Below are positions 7,911-16,062 of a stretch of 52,662 nucleotides of DNA, piece by piece. The notes beneath the pieces are model-generated. The model was given only the letters and a program-made list of their open reading frames with translations. It made no database searches and was not told where the DNA came from. How positions within the stretch are numbered: the first letter of the stretch is position 1; the number at the start of each line of letters is the position of its first letter. Source of the DNA: JBDTDV01 sp039922875 (GTDB lineage: Bacteria; Actinomycetota; Actinomycetes; Actinomycetales; Microbacteriaceae). The DNA is taken from assembly GCA_039922875.1 (NCBI GenBank), contig JBDTDV010000057.1:1-52662 (forward strand), written 5' to 3'. The position numbers and the translations under genes were made by a program.

Positions 7911-9581
7911 GTGAGTTCCGTGCGCCCGTTGTCAAAAAACGCCGAACCCCAAACCGAGCAAGGGGAAGGGGATGCTTCGCCACGCCAACCGGGCGGCGCT
8001 GATGCCCAACTCGTATCGGATGAACCGACCGCCGAGGAGCTCGCAATCGAACAAACGCCCTACGACACCAGCTTGCCGAGCAATCCGCGTTCGAGTAAGC
8101 CGACGGCGCCGAAGCAGACCTCCGCAGGTAGTACGCGCAAACCGCCGGGGAAGAAAAGCCCCGCGAAGGCGGGCAGCCCTAAGGTCGGCAGCGCGAAGGC
8201 CGGCACCGCGAAATCGGTTGCTTCAAAGACCACCGCGCCGCAGAAGCCGGCTGCTGCGAAAAAAGCGACCGCAAAAAAAGCTGCCGCTAAGAAGGCTCCG
8301 GTCGAGAAGACGGCGGAGCACGGCACGGCGGGTGTGGGTACGGCGATTGTGGGCACAGCGGATAAGGACACCGCAGAGCAGCAGGGGGCACCGGCTGAAC
8401 AGGCGGCTGCGGCATCCACCGTTAGACCGCCGACCGCGACCCAGCCACGCGCCAAGCAGTTGAAACAGCGTCCGCTGCGGCCCAAACGTGCTACAGGGGC
8501 GCCGAAAGAGAAATCGACCACGGACAAATCGCAGGCAGAAGAGCTGCAGGTAGAAGAGCTTGCGGTACGAGACGGTTTACTCGCTCCGCCTGAGGCGGAA
8601 ACGACCGACCCAGCCCTGTCGCGCGAGTTCACCGTGCACCCGCTGGATCACATCAAACTAGAGCCGAGCGAGATTCTGGCTGGCGTTGCGCCGGTCGCCG
8701 CAGACCCGCAGGCGACCGCCGATCCGGCGAGCGAAGATATGACCGAAGCGACCTCGGTGCGAATCCCCTCGCAGGTGATACCGGTGCAGTTCATCCCGGT
8801 TGCCCCTGACCCGGCGACGGCTGAGGTCGTCTTGTCCATTTCGGGCCTGGTCAAGCGATTCGGTGACAATATCGCGGTCGCCGGCATCGACCTCGATGTG
8901 CGCGCCGGTTCGTTTTACGGCATCGTCGGGCCAAACGGTGCCGGCAAGACGACAACGCTTTCGATGGTCACCGGAATGTTGCGTCCGACCGCGGGTGCGG
9001 TGTCGGTCCACGGTGTCAACGTTTGGACCAACCAGGCGCGAGCCAAGCGCAGCATGGGGGTGCTTCCCGACCGGCTGCGTCTGTTCGATCGGCTCACCGG
9101 CATCCAGCTGTTGTATTACGCGGGCACGCTGCGTGGACTCGATGCGGAGACTGTGCGGATTCGTTCGGCAGATCTCGCCGCCGCATTCGGGCTCGAAGAC
9201 GCGCTGAGCCGGTTGGTGGTGGACTATTCGGCCGGGATGACGAAAAAGATCGCGCTGGCGATGGCACTGATCCACTCGCCGCGGCTGCTTATCCTTGACG
9301 AGCCGTTCGAATCGGTGGACCCGGTCTCCGCGGCGAATGTGGTCGAAATCTTGCAGAAGTATGTGGCGGCCGGGGGCACAGTCGTGTTGTCCAGCCATGG
9401 CATGGACATGATCCAGCGAATCTGTGACAGCGTCGCGATCATCGTGCACGGCAAGGTATTGGCCTCCGGAACCGTACCGGAAGTTCGCGGATCGGGCACG
9501 CTGGAAGAACGATTCGTTGAGCTCGCGGGGGGCCGCAAGGCTGCGGAGGGCATGGAGTGGTTACACAGTTTCTCGGACTGA
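7911..9581 (+). CDS. ABC transporter ATPase with long histone-H1-like N-terminal tail
   Basis: 556 residues. The first 290 or so are low complexity, rich in Ala, Lys, Pro and Thr, with runs such as KKATAKKAAAKKAPVEK and GSAKAGTAKS that resemble histone H1/HupB tails; residues 190-290 become acidic and Pro-rich. A complete ABC-2-type ATPase follows: LVKRFGDNIAVAGIDLDV, Walker A GPNGAGKTTT at about 338-347, a variant signature YSAGMTKKIALA, and Walker B LLILDEPFESVD. A stand-alone ATPase of this subfamily is about 240-310 residues, so the tail nearly doubles it. The start is GTG at 7911; another GTG lies at 7920. The permease gene overlaps its 3' end by 25 bases. The substrate is unknown; the tail may bind nucleic acid or anionic polymer (inference). 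Confidence 0.88.
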   Translation: MSSVRPLSKNAEPQTEQGEGDASPRQPGGADAQLVSDEPTAEELAIEQTPYDTSLPSNPRSSKPTAPKQTSAGSTRKPPGKKSPAKAGSPKVGSAKAGTAKSVASKTTAPQKPAAAKKATAKKAAAKKAPVEKTAEHGTAGVGTAIVGTADKDTAEQQGAPAEQAAAASTVRPPTATQPRAKQLKQRPLRPKRATGAPKEKSTTDKSQAEELQVEELAVRDGLLAPPEAETTDPALSREFTVHPLDHIKLEPSEILAGVAPVAADPQATADPASEDMTEATSVRIPSQVIPVQFIPVAPDPATAEVVLSISGLVKRFGDNIAVAGIDLDVRAGSFYGIVGPNGAGKTTTLSMVTGMLRPTAGAVSVHGVNVWTNQARAKRSMGVLPDRLRLFDRLTGIQLLYYAGTLRGLDAETVRIRSADLAAAFGLEDALSRLVVDYSAGMTKKIALAMALIHSPRLLILDEPFESVDPVSAANVVEILQKYVAAGGTVVLSSHGMDMIQRICDSVAIIVHGKVLASGTVPEVRGSGTLEERFVELAGGRKAAEGMEWLHSFSD

Positions 9582-11134
9582 AGTTACGCCTGATGTCGAA
9601 CATGTTCCGGCGCAACGTGTGGCCGGCGATCGGCATGGGCGTCATGCTGCTCTATGGTCTTTTCCTCACCGCGATCCTGGCCGCGGCGCTCATCGGCGCA
9701 CGCACCATCGAGGACGTCGCCCTGGTCCGCGACGCGGTGGTCACCGGAGGATCCATCATCGTGCTCGGCTTCGCGGTGGTGCCTTTGGTGTTCGGTGCCG
9801 ACGACACTCTCGACCCGCGAAAGTTCGCGTTGTTCGGCATCGAGAACCGCACTTTGGCGGCGGGCCTCCTGCTCGGTTCGGCAGTCAGCATCCCCGTGGC
9901 CCTGGTCGCGATCGTGGCGCTGGCCACCGTGGTCACCTGGTCGCAGAACTTCGGCACCGTTTTGCTCGCGCTGCTGTGCGCCGTCGGACTGGTCGCGACC
10001 TGTGTGCTGGTGTCACGGGTCACGGCGGCGCTGGCGGCATTCGTGCTGGCGAGCCGTCGTGCGCGTGACTTCACCGGTGTTCTGGGTGTGCTGCTGCTCA
10101 TCGGCATCTCGCCGGTGGCACTGCTGCTTGCCACGCTCGACTGGCCGCGCGACGGCGTCGCGGTACTGGGCACCATCTCCGACTGGTTGAGCTGGACGCC
10201 GCTCGGCGCGGTCTGGTCGGTTCCCGGGGATGCCGCGGCGGGGAATTGGCTGGCGGCGCTCGTAAAATTCCTGCTCATGCTGGGCTACCTCGGGCTGCTC
10301 TGGCTGGCCTGGACCAGCCTGGTGCGCACCATGCTGGTCACACCCCATCGGGTGGCTCAGGCGAAACCGCACGAAGGCCTGGGCTGGTTCGGGCGCCTAC
10401 CCGGCGGCGCAGCGTTCGCCATCGCCGCTCGCTCGGCGACCTATTGGGGCCGCGACGCACGATACTGGGTTTCGCTGGTGATGATTCCGGTGTTCCCAGT
10501 GGTCATGGTGTTGGCGCTGGCGATCGCCGGGGTACCGGCGCACGTTCTCGTCCTCTTGCCACTGCCGACGATGTGCATGTTCCTCGGCTGGACCATCCAC
10601 AACGATGTCGCTTACGACGGAACCGCCGTGTGGCTGCACGTTGCATCCGGAACCCGCGGCGTCGCCGATCGGGTTGGCCGGATCTTCCCGATCATTTTGA
10701 TGGGGATCTTTCTGATCGGGATCGGCTCGATCGTGACCGTAGTGTATTTCGGCGATTGGGATGTGTTGCCAGGCGTCATCGGAGTCAGCACCTGCATTCT
10801 GCTGGTCGGGATCGGCTTGTCCAGCTTCACCTCCGCGATGTTCCCCTACCCGGCCACCCGGCCCGGTGACAGCGCGTTCTCGCAGCCGCAGGCATCCGGG
10901 GCTTTGTCAGCCCTCGTGCAGTCGCTGAGCCTGCTGGCCGTTCTGGTCCTGACTGCTCCCGTTATCGGATTCCTGGTGCTGGGTTTGCTGCAGTCACCCC
11001 AATGGCACCTGGCCGCCCTGTTCTGCGGAATCGGCATCGGTCTTGCCGTGCTCGTCGGTGGTATCGCTGCCGGCGCCGCCGCCTTCAACCGGCGTGGTCC
11101 GGAGATCCTGGCGTTCACCGTCAAGAACAGCTGA
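9557..11134 (+). CDS. ABC transporter permease partner, multi-spanning
   Basis: 525 residues with about 12 hydrophobic segments. The GTG at 9557 lies inside the end of the ATPase gene and has GGAGGG 6-7 bases upstream. The N-terminus (KLRLMSNMFRRNVWPAIG) and the helix pattern fit a large ABC-2-like permease fused from two six-helix halves, as seen with CcmA-type ATPases in actinobacteria. A polar segment around residues 265-300 separates the halves. It should form the membrane part of the transporter with the tailed ATPase at 7911. No substrate-specific motif is visible and there is no binding protein nearby, so it is probably an exporter. Confidence 0.8.
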   Translation: MVTQFLGLKLRLMSNMFRRNVWPAIGMGVMLLYGLFLTAILAAALIGARTIEDVALVRDAVVTGGSIIVLGFAVVPLVFGADDTLDPRKFALFGIENRTLAAGLLLGSAVSIPVALVAIVALATVVTWSQNFGTVLLALLCAVGLVATCVLVSRVTAALAAFVLASRRARDFTGVLGVLLLIGISPVALLLATLDWPRDGVAVLGTISDWLSWTPLGAVWSVPGDAAAGNWLAALVKFLLMLGYLGLLWLAWTSLVRTMLVTPHRVAQAKPHEGLGWFGRLPGGAAFAIAARSATYWGRDARYWVSLVMIPVFPVVMVLALAIAGVPAHVLVLLPLPTMCMFLGWTIHNDVAYDGTAVWLHVASGTRGVADRVGRIFPIILMGIFLIGIGSIVTVVYFGDWDVLPGVIGVSTCILLVGIGLSSFTSAMFPYPATRPGDSAFSQPQASGALSALVQSLSLLAVLVLTAPVIGFLVLGLLQSPQWHLAALFCGIGIGLAVLVGGIAAGAAAFNRRGPEILAFTVKNS

Positions 11135-11170
11135 GCACCCGCCGCGAGGCAGAACTCGACGGTGCGGCGA

Positions 11171-11176
11171 TAAACT
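11171..11176 (+). promoter_or_regulatory. Candidate -10 box (TAAACT), leaderless start of DUF3039 gene
   Basis: TAAACT is followed by 6 bases and the ATG at 11183, so the predicted first transcribed base is at or next to the start codon. No -35 box is recognised. Confidence 0.45.
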
Positions 11177-11182
11177 AGACGG

Positions 11183-11467
11183 ATGATTCAGGCGAGTATT
11201 TCAGAACCGGGAGCGACACCCGACGGCGGCGGCACAGCCACCCTCGACCGGGAACTCGAAGAGCTGCTGCAGCACGAGAATATCGATCCTGGTGACCACG
11301 AGCGGTTCTCGCACTATGTGAAAAAAGAGAAGATCCTGGAATCGGCGGTCACCGGCAGGCCGGTCCGCGCGTTGTGCGGCAAGAAGTGGACGCCGGGGCG
11401 CGATCCGCAGAAGTTTCCGGTCTGCCCGGCTTGCAAGGAGATTTACGAGCGGATGCGCTCGGAGTAG
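11183..11467 (+). CDS. DUF3039-family small protein with zinc-ribbon-like cysteines
   Basis: 94 residues. The C-terminal half carries ALCGKKWTPGRDPQ and FPVCPACKEIYE, with three cysteines (C-x~18-C-x2-C) that could form an incomplete zinc ribbon. The family is widespread in actinobacteria and uncharacterised; this copy has the usual length. The acidic N-terminal half (DRELEELLQHENIDPGDHERFSHYV, shown only for its character) is predicted helical. The gene appears leaderless and stands alone, ending 4 bases from the convergent pncB gene. Its role is unknown; conservation beside pncB/murI in relatives is my recollection, not checked. Confidence 0.85.
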   Translation: MIQASISEPGATPDGGGTATLDRELEELLQHENIDPGDHERFSHYVKKEKILESAVTGRPVRALCGKKWTPGRDPQKFPVCPACKEIYERMRSE

Positions 11468-11470
11468 CGT

Positions 11471-12805
11471 CTACGCCACGGTCGGGGCGTCGTAGACGCT
11501 TGGCAGCACCGGGTCACCGCGGCCCAGTCGGAAGGCGACCGCCGGGAGTTCCGCGATTGCCGCAGCGCGATGATCGCGAGCGGCCACGACACCGGTGGCG
11601 CCCAGGAATGCGGGGTTGACGACCCCTTGGTTCACCAGGGGCACCAGGAGTGGCCGACCGGTGTCGGCCGATTCGGCCCGATCCCCGCCGCTATGGATGA
11701 TCTCGGCGACGGCGGTCCCCGCTTCGTTCAGCCGCCGGAACGGCCTCTTTCGCCCGCCGACGTTGACCTTGTCGGCGGATTTCTTCGCCACCGAAATCCA
11801 GCCGCCCGGCCCGCCGCCCGAGGTGCCGTCGCGATGGGCGACAAGCTTGTAGACCATTCCCGCGGCGGGTGCTCCGGATCCGGTCACCACCGAGGTGCCG
11901 ACGCCGTACGAGTCGACGGGTGAGGCCGAAAGCGCTGCGATCGCGTGCTCGTCCAGGTCGTTGGTGACGGTGATCTTGGTTCCCGTTGCACCGAGGGCGT
12001 CCAACTGTGCCCGCACCGAACGCACCAGCGAGGGTAGGTCGCCGGAGTCGATCCGCACTGCTCCGAGGCCAGGGCCAGCCACCGCGATAGCGGTATCGAT
12101 AGCGGTGCGGATGTCGAAGGTGTCGATCAGCAGTGTGGTGTCGGTTCCGAGCGCGGCGACCTGAGCGCGGAAGGCGCCCTCCTCCGTGTCGTGCAACAGC
12201 GTGAACGAGTGCGCTGCGGTCCCCATCGTGGGGATGCCCCAGGTTCGGCCGGCCTCCAGATTGGAGGTCGCGCTGAACCCGGCGATGTAGGCTGCGCGGG
12301 CGGCCGCGACGGCGGCATCCTCGTTGGTACGACGCGATCCCATCTCTGCAACCGGCCGACCGTTGGCAGCCGAGACCATCCGCGCGGCGGCGCTGGCGAC
12401 CGCCGAGTCGTAGTTGAAGACACTCAGGATCAGAGTCTCCAGCATCACCCCTTCGGCGAACGGCGCATCGACGACGAGGATCGGCGAACCGGGGAAATAC
12501 ACCTCTCCCTCGCGATACCCGGATATGTCTCCGTGGAAGCGAAAGTCGGCCAGCCAATCCAGGGTCGGCTGACGTACCACCTCCGCCTCGCGCAGCCAGC
12601 TCAATTGCTCGTCGTCGAATCGGAACCGCTGGATGAGCTCAAGCAGCCGCCCGGTGCCGGCCACGATCCCGTAGCGCCGGCCGTTGGGCAGGTGCCGGGC
12701 GAAGGCCTCGAACACGCATTCGCGGTCGTGGGTGCCGGCGGTCAACGCGGCGTCCACCATGGTGAGCTCGTAGCGGTCGGTGAGCAATGCGGAGGAGCCG
12801 GTCAC
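11471..12805 (-). CDS. pncB: Nicotinate phosphoribosyltransferase
   Basis: 444 residues, the usual length for the family. It makes nicotinate mononucleotide from nicotinate and PRPP in NAD salvage in the cytoplasm. Visible family marks are LLTDRYELTMVDAAL at the N-terminus, GSRRTNEDAAV near 157-167, and TMGTAAHSF with His199, the residue that is phosphorylated by ATP in this family. RIDSGDLPSL is the phosphate-binding region. The GTG start at 12805 has TAGGCT 6 bases upstream, suggesting a leaderless message. It is divergent from murI, with the two -10-like boxes about 40 bases apart. Confidence 0.95.
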   Translation of the reverse strand: MTGSSALLTDRYELTMVDAALTAGTHDRECVFEAFARHLPNGRRYGIVAGTGRLLELIQRFRFDDEQLSWLREAEVVRQPTLDWLADFRFHGDISGYREGEVYFPGSPILVVDAPFAEGVMLETLILSVFNYDSAVASAAARMVSAANGRPVAEMGSRRTNEDAAVAAARAAYIAGFSATSNLEAGRTWGIPTMGTAAHSFTLLHDTEEGAFRAQVAALGTDTTLLIDTFDIRTAIDTAIAVAGPGLGAVRIDSGDLPSLVRSVRAQLDALGATGTKITVTNDLDEHAIAALSASPVDSYGVGTSVVTGSGAPAAGMVYKLVAHRDGTSGGGPGGWISVAKKSADKVNVGGRKRPFRRLNEAGTAVAEIIHSGGDRAESADTGRPLLVPLVNQGVVNPAFLGATGVVAARDHRAAAIAELPAVAFRLGRGDPVLPSVYDAPTVA

Positions 12806-12811
12806 CAGGCC

Positions 12812-12817
12812 AGCCTA
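12812..12817 (-). promoter_or_regulatory. Candidate -10 box (TAGGCT) of pncB
   Basis: On the minus strand TAGGCT is followed by 6 bases and the pncB GTG. The same hexamer recurs at this position upstream of murI, prfB, ftsE and the mshA-like gene. Confidence 0.45.
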
Positions 12818-12857
12818 GCGATTCGCCGTGGTGCCGCGACGCCGAGCGACGAAAGGC

Positions 12858-12863
12858 TAGGCT
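12858..12863 (+). promoter_or_regulatory. Candidate -10 box (TAGGCT) of murI
   Basis: TAGGCT is followed by 8 bases and the murI GTG at 12872. It faces the pncB box across a short divergent region, with no clear -35 element on either strand. Confidence 0.45.
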
Positions 12864-12871
12864 TGAGGACC

Positions 12872-13708
12872 GTGAGCGATGCACCGATAGGGATATTTGA
12901 CTCCGGGGTCGGCGGGCTCACCGTCGCCCGTGCGGTCCGAGATCAGCTGCCGAACGAGGCGATCCTCTACGTCGGCGACACCGCGCACTCTCCGTACGGC
13001 CCCAAGCCCATCGCCGACGTTCGGCGCTATTCGCTCGGGGTGCTCGACTTCCTGGTCGACCAGGGGGTGAAGATGCTGGTGATTGCGTGTAACACGGCAT
13101 CTGCCGCGATGCTCAGAGACGCGCGCGAACGCTACTCCGTGCCGGTGGTCGAGGTGATCCAACCCGCCGTACGCCGCGCGGTCGCCACGACCAGGAGCAA
13201 TCGGGTCGGCGTGATCGGAACCGCGGGGACGGTCAATTCCCGCGCCTATGAGGATGCTTTTGCCGCCGCCCCCCGACTGCGATTGTTCACCGCTGCCTGC
13301 CCGCGCTTTGTCGACTTCGTCGAGGCCGGGGTGACCTCTGGTGGCGAGCTGCTGGCTGTGGTCGAGGAGTACCTTGCACCGCTTCGGGCCGCGGATATCG
13401 ACACCCTCGTGCTGGGTTGCACCCACTACCCGTACTTGAAGGGTGCCATCTCCTATGTCATGGGCGAGGGGGTGAGCCTGGTCTCCAGCGATACCGAGAC
13501 CGCCAACGATGTGTACCGGGTGCTGGTCGGCAGAGGTTTGGAGCGCACCGCCGTCAGCGAGCCTGGGCTGCGGATCGAAGAGACCGGCGACAACACCGGT
13601 GAATTCCTCCGGCTGGCCCACCAGTTCATGGGGCTGGACCTTTCCCGCGCCGAGCTGGTGCAGACCGGCGCAATCCAGATTCCCCGCGGACTGATCCGCG
13701 CCGAGTAG
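12872..13708 (+). CDS. murI: Glutamate racemase
   Basis: 278 residues from the GTG at 12872; the open frame further upstream is only the shadow of pncB. The enzyme interconverts L- and D-glutamate for peptidoglycan synthesis, without cofactor. Both catalytic cysteines are visible: Cys73 in VIACNTASA and Cys183 in LGCTHYP, with His185 next to the second. FDSGVGGLTVA (Asp10, Ser11) and YVGDTAHSPYG are the substrate-binding loops. It heads a co-directional run with rph and rdgB, a common actinobacterial arrangement. Confidence 0.97.
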   Translation: MSDAPIGIFDSGVGGLTVARAVRDQLPNEAILYVGDTAHSPYGPKPIADVRRYSLGVLDFLVDQGVKMLVIACNTASAAMLRDARERYSVPVVEVIQPAVRRAVATTRSNRVGVIGTAGTVNSRAYEDAFAAAPRLRLFTAACPRFVDFVEAGVTSGGELLAVVEEYLAPLRAADIDTLVLGCTHYPYLKGAISYVMGEGVSLVSSDTETANDVYRVLVGRGLERTAVSEPGLRIEETGDNTGEFLRLAHQFMGLDLSRAELVQTGAIQIPRGLIRAE

Positions 13709-13769
13709 CCCCCACCCAATAGCGGCAATGCCAAAAAGGCAGCATGCCAACGCAGCAATGAGGAGAATC

Positions 13770-14510
13770 GTGACCGAAACTGCCCGCAAAGACGGCCGGA
13801 CCGTTGACCAGCTTCGGGCGGTCACCATCGAGCGTGGCTGGAGCGAACAGGCGGAGGGCTCGGCTCTGGTCTCGTTCGGCCGGACCAAGGTACTCTGCAC
13901 GGCATCGTTCACCAACGGGGTGCCGCGCTGGATGAAGGGAAAGGGCACCGGCTGGGTGACCGCCGAGTATTCGATGCTGCCGCGTTCGACCAATCAGCGG
14001 ATGGACCGGGAATCGGTCAAGGGTAAGATCGGCGGACGCACCCATGAGATCAGCCGGCTGATTGGCCGATCGCTGCGGGCCGTCGTCGACATGAAAGCGC
14101 TCGGCGAGAACACCATCGTGCTCGACTGCGATGTGCTGCAAGCCGACGGTGGAACCCGGACCGCCGCGATCACCGGGGCGTTCGTCGCCCTCGCAGACGC
14201 ACTGGACTGGGGCCGTGAACACAGGTTCATCGGGCAGAAGGCGGTTCCGCTGCTCGACAGTGTCTCGGCTGTCTCCGTCGGGATCGTGGACGGCACACCC
14301 ATGCTCGATCTGGCATATGTTGAGGATGTCCGCGCGGAGACGGACATGAACGTCGTGGTCACCGGCCGCGGCCTGTTCGTCGAGGTACAGGGAACCGCCG
14401 AAGGAGCCCCGTTCGACCGCGCCGAGTTGAATGTGCTGCTGGACCTGGCGCTATCGGGAGCCGTCACGCTTTCCGGGATTCAGGCAGAGGCGCGTTCCGC
14501 CGCAAAATGA
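13770..14510 (+). CDS. rph: Ribonuclease PH
   Basis: 246 residues from the GTG at 13770, chosen because AGGAG lies 5 bases upstream and the N-terminus then matches family length; an ATG at 13728 would add an uncharacteristic tail. The enzyme trims tRNA 3' ends phosphorolytically. Marks include the DGRTVDQLR N-terminus, EGSALVSFGRTKVLC, the RSTNQRMDRESVKGKIGGRT region with the conserved arginines, and LDCDVLQADGGTRTA. It overlaps rdgB by 4 bases (ATGA), so the two are translationally coupled. Confidence 0.96.
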   Translation: MTETARKDGRTVDQLRAVTIERGWSEQAEGSALVSFGRTKVLCTASFTNGVPRWMKGKGTGWVTAEYSMLPRSTNQRMDRESVKGKIGGRTHEISRLIGRSLRAVVDMKALGENTIVLDCDVLQADGGTRTAAITGAFVALADALDWGREHRFIGQKAVPLLDSVSAVSVGIVDGTPMLDLAYVEDVRAETDMNVVVTGRGLFVEVQGTAEGAPFDRAELNVLLDLALSGAVTLSGIQAEARSAAK

Positions 14511-15115
14511 CTCTCGAGGTCGTACTCGCCACACACAACCGGCACAAGGTCGAGGAATTCCGCCGTATCCTGGCGCTGGCGGTGCCGGGCGTGACCGTCG
14601 CCGGCTACGACGGTCCGGAGCCGATCGAGGATGGGATCACCTTCGCCGAGAACGCGCTGATCAAGGCCAGAGCGGCCGCCGACCACACCGGTCGGGTCGC
14701 GATGGCCGACGACTCCGGAATCTGCGTCGACGTCCTCGGCGGTGCGCCGGGCATCTTTTCTGCGAGGTGGGCGGGCACCCACGGTGAGGACCGCGCGAAC
14801 CTGCGCCTGCTCCTGGACCAGCTCGCCGACATCCGCGAGCCACGTCGCGGGGCGCAATTCGTCTGCACCATCGCGGTTGTGGTCCCCGCCAGTGCGACCA
14901 GGGCCGCGCAGGAGCGGGTTGTCGAGGGGATCTGGCCCGGATCGATTGCGACCGAACCCCGCGGCGAGAACGGCTTCGGCTACGACCCGATCTTCCTCCC
15001 GGACGGGTTTGAGATCTCGGCGGCCGAACTGAGCGCGACAGAGAAGAACACGTACAGCCACCGTGCCCGCGCGTTCACCCGGTTGGTCCCCGAGTTCCGC
15101 GGCCTCATTCAGTAG
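14507..15115 (+). CDS. rdgB: dITP/XTP pyrophosphatase (non-canonical purine NTP phosphatase, Ham1 family)
   Basis: 202 residues, family length. The protein hydrolyses dITP, XTP and related deaminated purine nucleotides, keeping them out of DNA and RNA. The N-terminal LATHNRHKVEEF is the substrate-binding loop, ADDSGICVDVLGGAPGIFSA contains the catalytic Asp and the metal site, and GFGYDPIFLPDG is the conserved C-terminal loop. It overlaps rph by 4 bases. Confidence 0.96.
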   Translation: MTLEVVLATHNRHKVEEFRRILALAVPGVTVAGYDGPEPIEDGITFAENALIKARAAADHTGRVAMADDSGICVDVLGGAPGIFSARWAGTHGEDRANLRLLLDQLADIREPRRGAQFVCTIAVVVPASATRAAQERVVEGIWPGSIATEPRGENGFGYDPIFLPDGFEISAAELSATEKNTYSHRARAFTRLVPEFRGLIQ

Positions 15116-15124
15116 TTGGCGGGT

Positions 15125-15130
15125 TATCCT
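15125..15130 (+). promoter_or_regulatory. Candidate -10 box (TATCCT) of the CDF exporter gene
   Basis: TATCCT is followed by 6 bases and the ATG at 15137, the leaderless spacing seen elsewhere in this window. No ribosome-binding site is visible before that ATG. Confidence 0.35.
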
Positions 15131-15136
15131 TGCGTC

Positions 15137-16060
15137 ATGGCCGGCAATGCACCTCTGAGCTTCCCGCGGCGGGTACCGGCCCACGCGGACCGGCGTTACC
15201 TGGTCATCGCCCTGGTCCTGATCGTCAGCTTCATGATCGTGGAGATCGTGGTGGCGATCGTCTCCGGTTCGCTGGCGCTTCTGTCGGATGCCGGACACAT
15301 GCTCACCGATGCCGCCGCGATCGCGATCTCGCTGGTCGCCATACGGCTGGCGGCTCGTCCGGCCAGGGGGAAGTGGACCTACGGCTTCACCCGGGCCGAG
15401 ATCATCTCGGCGGCCGTGAACGGGATCACCCTGGTGGTGATGAGTGCGTTGATCGCGGTGGAAGCCATCCGCCGGCTCTTCGAGCCGCCGTCAGTGGAGG
15501 GCGGTCCGGTCCTGGTCGTCGCGTTGCTCGGGGTTGCGGTGAACCTGATCGCGGTCTGGACCCTGGCCAAAGCCAATCGCACCAGCCTTAACGTCGAGGG
15601 GTCCTTCCAGCACATCCTCACCGACCTCTACGGCTTCATCGCCACTGTGGTTGCCGGCATCGTCATCCTGACAACCGGCTTCAGCCAGGCGGACTCCATC
15701 GCCTCACTGGTCGTCGTCGGCTTGATGGTCCATGCCGCCTGGGGGCTGCTTCGGGACTCCGGCCGGATCCTCTTGGAGGCCGCTCCGGAGGGCGTTGATC
15801 TTGCCGCCGTGCGGTTGCACCTGCTTCGGCCCCGCCACGTTGAGGATGTCCATGATCTGCACGTGTGGACCCTGACCTCCGCACTACCGGCGCTGTCGGC
15901 CCACATCGTGCTCGATGACAGCTGCTTTATCGACGGCCACGCTCCGGCGGTACTCGACGAACTCCAATCCTGCCTGATCGGACACTTCGACGTCGAGCAC
16001 AGCACCTTCCAGCTCGAACCCCAAAGCCATGCGGCACACGAGAGCGGGACGGTACATTGA
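15137..16060 (+). CDS. Cation diffusion facilitator (CzcD-like) metal exporter
   Basis: 307 residues from the ATG at 15137; a TTG directly after the rdgB stop is possible but has no ribosome site. Six membrane helices are followed by a cytoplasmic metal-binding domain (about 215-300). The intramembrane site is visible as SDAGHMLTDA in helix 2 and HILTDLYGF in helix 5, giving the H-x3-D pairs that bind zinc. VHDLHVWTLTS is the conserved start of the C-terminal domain. These proteins export Zn, Cd or Co in exchange for protons; the HxxxD pairs favour zinc. Only 2 bases separate it from the next MFS gene, so the two are probably cotranscribed. Confidence 0.95.
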   Translation: MAGNAPLSFPRRVPAHADRRYLVIALVLIVSFMIVEIVVAIVSGSLALLSDAGHMLTDAAAIAISLVAIRLAARPARGKWTYGFTRAEIISAAVNGITLVVMSALIAVEAIRRLFEPPSVEGGPVLVVALLGVAVNLIAVWTLAKANRTSLNVEGSFQHILTDLYGFIATVVAGIVILTTGFSQADSIASLVVVGLMVHAAWGLLRDSGRILLEAAPEGVDLAAVRLHLLRPRHVEDVHDLHVWTLTSALPALSAHIVLDDSCFIDGHAPAVLDELQSCLIGHFDVEHSTFQLEPQSHAAHESGTVH

Positions 16061-16062
16061 GA

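Noticed and set aside
7920..8780. A separate histone-like gene
   Set aside because: The Lys/Ala-rich stretch is in frame with the ATPase and has no stop between, so it is a tail unless a different start is proven.
12191..12871. In-frame extension upstream of murI
   Set aside because: It lies over pncB on the opposite strand, and the GTG at 12872 gives the normal length.
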